DNA from: Nocardia sp. CNY236
Lineage (GTDB): Bacteria; Actinomycetota; Actinomycetes; Mycobacteriales; Mycobacteriaceae
DNA length: 64,000 bases
NCBI RefSeq assembly: GCF_000482385.1
Contig: NZ_KI519395.1
Coordinates: 41,646-105,645 of the forward strand
Direction of reading: 5' to 3'
In this document: piece by piece, positions 58,712 through 64,000 of the stretch
How positions within the stretch are numbered: position 1 is the first letter of the stretch
How the letters are laid out: each line of letters opens with the position of its first letter
The notes under the pieces: model-generated
Seen by the model: only the letters and a program-made list of their open reading frames with translations
Databases searched by the model: none
Told to the model about the DNA's origin: nothing
Position numbers and translations under genes: made by a program

Positions 58712-60510
58712 CTCAGGTCGGCCTCATCCGCTCGGACCGCCCACTGCGCGAACCGCTCGCCGGTCTCCCGGTGCTTGATGAAATTGCGCACTACGCGCTC
58801 GATATAGTCGCCCAGTTCGCCAGTGGTCACCTTGTGCTGGCGCAACTTGCGTCCGAAGGCGCTGTCGAAGCCGAGACTGCCTCCGAGGTGGACCTGAAAC
58901 CCCTCCACCTGATTCCCGGCGCCGTCGTCCACGAGCTGCCCTTTGAAACCGATATCGGCGATTTGTGAGCGGGCGCAGGAATTGGGGCAGCCATTGATAT
59001 TGACGGTGATCGGCACATCCAGTTGGGCATTCAGATCCGCCAGCCGCCGCTCCAGTTCGGGCACCAACACCTGGGATCGCTTGCGTGTCTCGGCGAAGGA
59101 GAGCTTGCAGAACTCGATACCGGAGCAGGCCATCAGGTTACGGCGCCACGGAGATGGGCGGGCCTGTAGGCCCAGGGGTTCCAGCTCGTCGATCAGAGCC
59201 TCGACCCGGTCGTCGGGCACATCGAGCACGATCAGTTTTTGATAGGGGGTGAATCGAATGCGATCGGAGCCGTTTCGTTCGGCCGCATCAGCGACCTTGG
59301 TCAAGATGGTGCCCGAAACCCGACCCGCGATGGGGGAGAAGCCCACGGCGTTGAGCCCATTGCGCAACCGCTGCACCCCGACGTGGTCGATCGGCGCGGT
59401 CGGCTGCTGCGGGGCGGGGCCGTCGACGAGAGGGCGTTTCAGGTACTCGTCTTCGAGTACCTGCCGGAACTTGTCGATGCCCCAGTCCTTGACCAGGAAC
59501 TTGAGTCTGGCTTTGGTACGCAGCCGGCGGTAGCCGTAGTCGCGGAACAAGGACACGACGGCCTCCCAGACGTCCGCGACCTCCTCCAGCGGCACCCACA
59601 CTCCTACGCGCTGGGCCAGCATGGGATTGGTGGACAGGCCGCCGCCCACCCACAGGTCCAGGCCCGGGCCGTGCTCGGGATGCACCACACCGACGAATGC
59701 GACGTCGTTGATCTCGTGCACCACATCTTGTTGGCCGGAGATCGCGGTCTTGAATTTGCGCGGTAGGTTGGCGTATTCCGGCTTGCCGATGTAGCGGCGC
59801 ACGATGTCGTCGATCGCCGGCGTCGGGTCGATGATCTCGTCGAGCGACTCTCCGGCCAGCGGGGAACCGAGGACCACGCGCGGGCAGTCACCGCAGGCTT
59901 CGGTGGTCTTCAGCCCGACCGCCTCGATCCGCTGCCAGATCTCGGGAACGTTCTCCACTTCGATCCAGTGGTATTGCACGTTCTCCCGGTCGGAGAGATC
60001 CGCGGTGTCGCGGGCGAACTCGGTGGAGATCCGACCGAGCGTGCGCAATTGTGCGACGTCGAGCGCACCGGCGTCGCAGCGGATGCGCATCATGAAGTAC
60101 TTGGCCTCGAGAATGTCGATGTTCTCATCGCCGGTCCAGCTTCCGTCGTACCCCTGCTCGCGTTGGGTGTACAAACCCCACCACCGGAACCGACCGCGCA
60201 GATCACCTTTGTCGATGCCGTCGAATCCGGTTTTGGAGTAGATGTTTTCGATCCGAGCGCGAACATTGAGCGGGTTGTCGTCTTTTTTGACCTGTTCGTT
60301 CGCATTCAGGGGCTCACGGTATCCGAGCGCCCACTGGCCCTCGGCTCGACGACGGGTCGGCTTGCCACTACGCACGCGCGGCGCGGCGGTGGCCTCCGGA
60401 CGGGTACGATCCGGGCGCACGCGGCGTTCGGAATCCGGGCGTGCGGGACGTCCCGGTCGGGATTCGGGGGCCTGCTGGTCGGTCGGACCGGCATCGTAGC
60501 TCGACGGCAT
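58708..60510 (-). CDS. sir: ferredoxin-dependent sulfite reductase
   Basis: A 600-residue siroheme enzyme (mycobacterial SirA/NirA type) reducing sulfite to sulfide with ferredoxin electrons. The [4Fe-4S]-siroheme cysteines are in C-S-G-I-E-F-C and N-G-C-P-N-S-C; two sulfite/nitrite reductase half-repeats are clear. The first ~55 residues are an Arg/Pro/Glu-rich disordered extension not expected in the family. ATG 60510 has an AGGAG ribosome site. It heads the operon sir-cysH-cysD-cysN-cbiX. Confidence 0.93.
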   Translation of the reverse strand: MPSSYDAGPTDQQAPESRPGRPARPDSERRVRPDRTRPEATAAPRVRSGKPTRRRAEGQWALGYREPLNANEQVKKDDNPLNVRARIENIYSKTGFDGIDKGDLRGRFRWWGLYTQREQGYDGSWTGDENIDILEAKYFMMRIRCDAGALDVAQLRTLGRISTEFARDTADLSDRENVQYHWIEVENVPEIWQRIEAVGLKTTEACGDCPRVVLGSPLAGESLDEIIDPTPAIDDIVRRYIGKPEYANLPRKFKTAISGQQDVVHEINDVAFVGVVHPEHGPGLDLWVGGGLSTNPMLAQRVGVWVPLEEVADVWEAVVSLFRDYGYRRLRTKARLKFLVKDWGIDKFRQVLEDEYLKRPLVDGPAPQQPTAPIDHVGVQRLRNGLNAVGFSPIAGRVSGTILTKVADAAERNGSDRIRFTPYQKLIVLDVPDDRVEALIDELEPLGLQARPSPWRRNLMACSGIEFCKLSFAETRKRSQVLVPELERRLADLNAQLDVPITVNINGCPNSCARSQIADIGFKGQLVDDGAGNQVEGFQVHLGGSLGFDSAFGRKLRQHKVTTGELGDYIERVVRNFIKHRETGERFAQWAVRADEADLR

Positions 60511-60967
60511 GAGGTCGCTCCTGCGGTAAGTGGTACATCCTGCTGTCGGCATGAGGGGCTGAGCTCACGCCTGCGGTGTCAGCGGGCCGATAGGGGCGGG
60601 GATCGCGGCACCGGGGATCGGGCGCCGGCGAACGCACGGTTCGGGTGCCACCGTTCACCCGGGTTCCGGCGCCACTGAATTCCGGGTATCGGGCTGCTGA
60701 ACTACCGGACGGGACCGGGCAGACAGCAGCTGCTGCAGACACGCTTATAGTCGACGTGGCGACGTGCCACCAGTCGTACCTCCAAAGCGCGCATACGGTT
60801 ATTGTGCCACGCCGACGACGGCTTTTGGGCCCGTCTGCCAGCATTTTCCGGAGTTAGGGGGGAAATCCCCTGGTTACTCCATTTCTGGTGTGACGATTGT
60901 CATACCAGACCGGTTGTCGGAGCAGGGTGGTTGTCCGACCGCAGGCACCGACGGTCAGACTGATCAG
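60511..60967. other. divergent promoter region of sir and hemW
   Basis: 457 bp with no supported gene. On the minus strand a TATAAG hexamer (60744-60749) preceded by a GTGGC-N5-GCCAC repeat (60756-60770) could be the sir promoter. Toward hemW there is an interrupted hairpin at about 60851-60881 (outer GGAGT/ACTCC, inner AGGGG/CCCCT) and a 24-bp inverted repeat (60886-60909, listed separately). Confidence 0.45.
60886..60909. promoter_or_regulatory. 24-bp imperfect inverted repeat, putative operator
   Basis: Half-sites CTGGTGTGACGA and CTGGTATGACAA (the latter on the other strand) agree at 10 of 12 positions. It lies 59 bp upstream of the hemW start and about 375 bp upstream of sir. No regulator gene is adjacent. 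Confidence 0.5.
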
Positions 60968-62179
60968 GTGAGTTCTTCCGCGGCCGAGCCTCGGCGTGCC
61001 GACAGCGGCGCGCCGACACTCCACGATTTCGGACGGGGGCAGTTCGGCATCTACGTGCATGTTCCGTTCTGCGCGACGCGCTGCGGGTACTGCGATTTCA
61101 ACACCTATACGGCAGGGGAGCTCGGTACCTCGGCCTCGCCGCAGTCGTGGTTGACGGCGGTGCGCGGGGAACTGGCGATCGCCGCATGCGAGCTCGCCAT
61201 GCTGCCGACCACGACTCCGCAGGTCGCCACGGTCTTTGTCGGTGGAGGTACCCCCTCGTTGTTGGGCGGCGGCGGGTTGTCCGCGGTGCTGGACGCCGTG
61301 CGCGCAGAGTTCACCCTCGCTCCGGACGTCGAGGTCACCACGGAGTCCAATCCGGAGTCCACCTCGCAGGACTTCTTCGCACGCATTCGGGATGCGGGAT
61401 TCACCCGGGTGTCGCTGGGCATGCAATCCGCCGCGGCGCATGTGCTTCGGGTCCTCGACCGTACGCACACCCCGGGCCGTGCGGTGGCCGCTGCCCGCGA
61501 AGCACGTGCCGCGGGATTCGAACACGTCAATCTGGACCTGATCTACGGGACTCCGGGTGAGCGCACCGCCGATCTGGACGCCAGTCTGGACGCGGTGCTC
61601 GCTGCGGGCGTCGACCACGTCTCGGCCTATTCGCTGATCGTGGAAGACGGCACTGCGCTGGCTCGCCGGGTGCGTCGTGGCGAATTGCCCGAGCCGGACG
61701 ACGACGTGCTCGCTGCACGCTACGAACGCATCGATGCTCGGCTGCGCGCCGCCGGATTCGGTTGGTACGAGGTGTCGAACTGGGCGACGGACGACAGCGC
61801 CGTCTGTCGACACAATCTCGGCTACTGGGATGGTGGCGACTGGCTCGGGGTCGGACCCGGGGCGCACAGTCATATCGGCGGAGTGCGGTGGTGGAATGTG
61901 AAGCACCCTGCGCGCTACGCGGATCGAGTCCGCGCAGGGGGGTTGCCGGTCGGCGGTTGGGAAGCGCTCGGTGACGACGAGCGCTACATGGAGCGGGTCA
62001 TGCTCGCTCTGCGGCTGCGTACCGGGCTGCCGTTGGCCGATCTCGCTTCGAACGCGACCTCTGCGGTGGATCGCATCGTTGCCGATGGCCGTGCAGTCCG
62101 TGCCGGTGCGGATCGACTCGTCCTGACCGATCGCGGCCGTCTGCTCGCCGACGGTGTCGTTCGCGAGCTGCTGACCTAG
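60968..62179 (+). CDS. hemW: heme chaperone HemW (radical SAM)
   Basis: A 403-residue radical SAM protein of the HemN-like group, now regarded as heme-transfer chaperones. The [4Fe-4S] motif is C35-x3-C39-x2-C42 (P-F-C-A-T-R-C-G-Y-C), followed by G-G-G-T-P-S and the C-terminal HemN domain. True HemN has an extra cysteine (C-x-x-C-x-C); the motif here ends C-x2-C-D-F, as in HemW. GTG 60968 is used because it lies ~28 residues before the fold. Its place near hrcA is conserved in mycobacteria. Confidence 0.9.
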   Translation: MSSSAAEPRRADSGAPTLHDFGRGQFGIYVHVPFCATRCGYCDFNTYTAGELGTSASPQSWLTAVRGELAIAACELAMLPTTTPQVATVFVGGGTPSLLGGGGLSAVLDAVRAEFTLAPDVEVTTESNPESTSQDFFARIRDAGFTRVSLGMQSAAAHVLRVLDRTHTPGRAVAAAREARAAGFEHVNLDLIYGTPGERTADLDASLDAVLAAGVDHVSAYSLIVEDGTALARRVRRGELPEPDDDVLAARYERIDARLRAAGFGWYEVSNWATDDSAVCRHNLGYWDGGDWLGVGPGAHSHIGGVRWWNVKHPARYADRVRAGGLPVGGWEALGDDERYMERVMLALRLRTGLPLADLASNATSAVDRIVADGRAVRAGADRLVLTDRGRLLADGVVRELLT

Positions 62180-62184
62180 GCGAT

Positions 62185-62280
62185 TTCGTCCAGTGCAGGA
62201 TGCGCGCGTTCGTCCAGTGCAGGATACGCGCGTTCGTTCGGTGCTGGGTGCACGCGACATCGTCCAGTGCCCGACGCCGG
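62185..62280. repeat. 24-bp tandem repeat after hemW
   Basis: Four consecutive 24-base units start at 62185, 62209, 62233 and 62257. Units 1 and 2 (TTCGTCCAGTGCAGGATGCG type) differ at one base; units 3 and 4 are more diverged. It fills most of the gap between hemW and the secreted hydrolase. Confidence 0.7.
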
Positions 62281-62351
62281 GTGGCGGACAGTACTCGAAT
62301 TCGACAGCGTCCTGCTAGATTGCGTGCCAAACCGAGGAGGACGGAACCGGT

Positions 62352-63155
62352 ATGCAGCGCAGACGCACCATACGCGGCAGTATGACCGCACTCGCCATCG
62401 CTCTGGTCATGGCGGTATCCGCCGGGCCGGCTCAGGCGCGATCACTGCCTACGATCGTGCTCGTACACGGCGCCTTCGCCGACACCGCCAGCTGGGACGG
62501 TGTCGCGGGACTGCTGCGCGAGCGCGGCTATCGCGTAGTGACGCCGGACAATCCGCTGCGCGGGCCGGCCCACGACGCCGCCGCTGTGCAGCGCACCGTG
62601 GACTCGATCACCGGGCCGGTCGTACTGGTCGGGCACTCCTACGGTGGGTCCGTGATCAGCAACCTGCGCGACCCGAAGGTCGAATCGCTGGTCTACATCG
62701 CCGCTTTCGCGCCGGTGGAGGGAGAGGTGGCCCAGGCCGCCCTCGACCCGATCCGCTTCCCGGGTAGCCAACTGTTGCCCCCTGCATTGCAAGTGAAGTT
62801 CGTCGACGACGCCACCGGTATCGCGGGAAGGAACATCGACGGTTACGTCGCACCCGACAGCTTCCACTCCGTGTTCGCCCAGGACGTCGATCCCGTGACC
62901 GCCGCCGACATGGCCGTCCGTCAGCGGTCCATCGCGTTGGTGGCCAACGTGCAGCCGTCGGGGCCGCCCTCGTGGTCGACAACCCCCAGTTGGTATCTGG
63001 TCTCGGCCGCCGATCGCGTCATCCCGCCGGCGTCGCAGCGCTTCATGGCAGCGCGGATGGGTGCGACCACGAGTGAAGTCGATGCCTCACACGCATCGCT
63101 GGTCTCTCGTCCCGGCGAGGTCGCCGGGGTGATCGAGGCCGCCGTACCCGACTGA
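62352..63155 (+). CDS. secreted alpha/beta hydrolase
   Basis: A 267-residue serine hydrolase with an N-terminal signal peptide (basic R-R-R, hydrophobic core, A-Q-A cleavage site near residue 29). H-G-A-F-A-D is the oxyanion loop, G-H-S-Y-G-G the nucleophile elbow with the catalytic serine, D in A-A-D-R-V-I-P-P, and H in D-A-S-H-A-S. This is the short, salicylate-esterase-like (MES) type of hydrolase common in soil actinomycetes. Substrate unknown. It stands alone between hemW and hrcA. Confidence 0.8.
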   Translation: MQRRRTIRGSMTALAIALVMAVSAGPAQARSLPTIVLVHGAFADTASWDGVAGLLRERGYRVVTPDNPLRGPAHDAAAVQRTVDSITGPVVLVGHSYGGSVISNLRDPKVESLVYIAAFAPVEGEVAQAALDPIRFPGSQLLPPALQVKFVDDATGIAGRNIDGYVAPDSFHSVFAQDVDPVTAADMAVRQRSIALVANVQPSGPPSWSTTPSWYLVSAADRVIPPASQRFMAARMGATTSEVDASHASLVSRPGEVAGVIEAAVPD

Positions 63156-63157
63156 GT

Positions 63158-63304
63158 TCAGCGCGTCCCGGCTCCGGCAACGCCGTCGACCCCGCCTGAG
63201 CCCCCGAAGCCGGATGCCTCCCCATGCGGCACTGCCGGCCGGTGGGGCTGCTTGCATTCGCTGTGGTGCCCGTCGCCGCAGGTGGTGAAGGTCGTGGCTG
63301 TCAC
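63158..63304 (-). CDS. possible 48-residue Cys/His/Gly peptide gene
   Basis: A short reading frame with GTG start at 63304, ending 2 bp from the convergent hydrolase stop and divergent from hrcA. The product begins M-T-A-T-T-F-T-T-C-G-D-G-H-H-S-E-C-K, so it has a C-x7-C pair with two adjacent histidines, and ends in a Gly-rich stretch. No good ribosome site is visible. Neat fit between neighbours and the metal-site-like head argue for a real gene, but it is unproven. Confidence 0.3.
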   Translation of the reverse strand: MTATTFTTCGDGHHSECKQPHRPAVPHGEASGFGGSGGVDGVAGAGTR

Positions 63305-63433
63305 GCCGAGCGAGCAATCGAGCGAGTGACAACTAGACTGAATCAACGGACCATCGGGTGAATTCGCCCATACCGGTGGTGGGTGCCAACGCCTGGCTAC
63401 CCCGTGAGCAGACGAAGCGAGGAGGTGGGACCG

Positions 63434-64000
63434 ATGTCGAGCACCGAAGATCGACGCTTCGAGGTCCTGCGCGCGATCGTCGCGGACTATGTCGCGACCA
63501 AGGAGCCCATCGGGTCGAAAACCCTGGTCGAGCGGCATAACCTGGGGGTTTCCAGCGCGACGGTGCGCAACGACATGGCGGTGCTCGAGGCCGAGGGCTA
63601 CATCACCCAGCCGCATACGAGTTCTGGGCGGGTCCCGACGGACAAGGGCTACCGACAGTTCGTCGACCGGATCGCCGAGGTGAAGCCGTTGTCGCCGGCG
63701 GAGCGCCGGGCGATCCTGGAATTTCTCGAGTCGGGCGTCGACTTGGACGACGTGCTGCGCCGCGGTGTTCGATTGCTGGCGCAGTTGACCAGGCAAGTGG
63801 CGGTCGTGCAGTATCCGACCGTGTCGGCGTCCACCGTCCGGCACATCGAGGTCGTCGCGCTCAATCCCGCACGGCTGTTGCTGGTGGTGATCACCGACAC
63901 CGGCCGAGTCGACCAGCGACTGGTGGACCTCGGCGCGGTGATCGACGAGGAGGATTTGGCCGCTCTGCGCGGCATGCTCGGTGGGGCGATGGACGGCAAG
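63434..64000 (+). CDS. hrcA: heat-inducible transcription repressor HrcA (partial)
   Basis: The first 189 residues of HrcA; the gene runs off the right edge. The N-terminal winged helix (R-R-F-E-V-L-R-A-I-V-A-D-Y, then S-S-A-T-V-R-N-D-M) and the following H-T-S-S-G-R-V-P-T-D-K-G-Y-R are family hallmarks. HrcA represses groE/dnaK-type genes through CIRCE elements. ATG 63434 has GGAGG upstream. No CIRCE repeat is visible in the 130 bp before it. In mycobacteria dnaJ2 follows. Confidence 0.95.
   Translation, partial: MSSTEDRRFEVLRAIVADYVATKEPIGSKTLVERHNLGVSSATVRNDMAVLEAEGYITQPHTSSGRVPTDKGYRQFVDRIAEVKPLSPAERRAILEFLESGVDLDDVLRRGVRLLAQLTRQVAVVQYPTVSASTVRHIEVVALNPARLLLVVITDTGRVDQRLVDLGAVIDEEDLAALRGMLGGAMDGK

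Noticed and set aside
63305..63433. CIRCE operator before hrcA
   Set aside because: No TTAGCACTC-N9-GAGTGCTAA-like repeat could be found in this gap.

Overview
The window is high-GC actinobacterial DNA, most likely from a mycolic-acid-containing actinomycete of the Nocardia/Nocardiaceae type. Gene content and order support this. From about 17.2 kb to the right end the genes follow the conserved mycobacterial block Rv2427c to Rv2374c (proA, MoxR, VWA, nadD, rsfS, gpgP, octT, degV, comEA, comEC, holA, rpsT, a PemK-like protein, lepA, GH15 trehalase, sulfate ABC transporter, cysH/sulfite reductase, hemW, hrcA). An EspG-type ESX chaperone sits at the left edge. The genus call is inference; no rRNA or tRNA lies in the window.

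Left accessory part (1-17.1 kb, mostly minus strand): an ESX secretion module (EspG, a small helical protein, a WXG/PPE-like protein cut by the edge); an O-methyltransferase; a MerR regulator next to an SDR / ferritin-like diiron protein / Baeyer-Villiger monooxygenase operon with a perfect 12+12 bp inverted repeat upstream; a 2-hydroxyacid dehydrogenase; a stand-alone LigD-type polymerase; a methyltransferase; a second MerR regulator; a RecQ helicase with a phosphoribosyltransferase-like tail; an epoxide-hydrolase-like protein; and a ribokinase.

Core backbone (17.2-33.7 kb): proline synthesis (proA); a MoxR/VWA pair; a tightly packed nadD-rsfS-gpgP-octT-degV run that joins NAD synthesis, ribosome silencing and methylglucose lipopolysaccharide precursor synthesis; then comEA-comEC, holA, rpsT, an AqpZ-type aquaporin and lepA. 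At 34.0-38.1 kb, between lepA and the GH15 trehalase, lies a low-complexity protein with a dynamin-like GTPase whose P-loop lysine is replaced by methionine.

Sulfur block and the main accessory island (42.0-60.5 kb): a sulfate-binding lipoprotein with CysT, CysW and CysA imports sulfate. On the other side a minus-strand operon (sulfite reductase, APS reductase, CysD, CysN, CbiX-like chelatase) carries assimilation through to sulfide. Between these halves, at about 46.0-54.9 kb, sits an array of five intact AurF-type diiron oxygenase paralogues plus one decayed copy, interleaved with an Hsp70-like ATPase and an FprB-type ferredoxin/NADP reductase that begins 9 bp after one paralogue. Every intact paralogue keeps all seven expected diiron ligands. 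This self-contained oxygenase-plus-reductase cluster is the strongest candidate in the window for an undescribed system.

Right end (61-64 kb): hemW, a secreted alpha/beta hydrolase and the start of hrcA.
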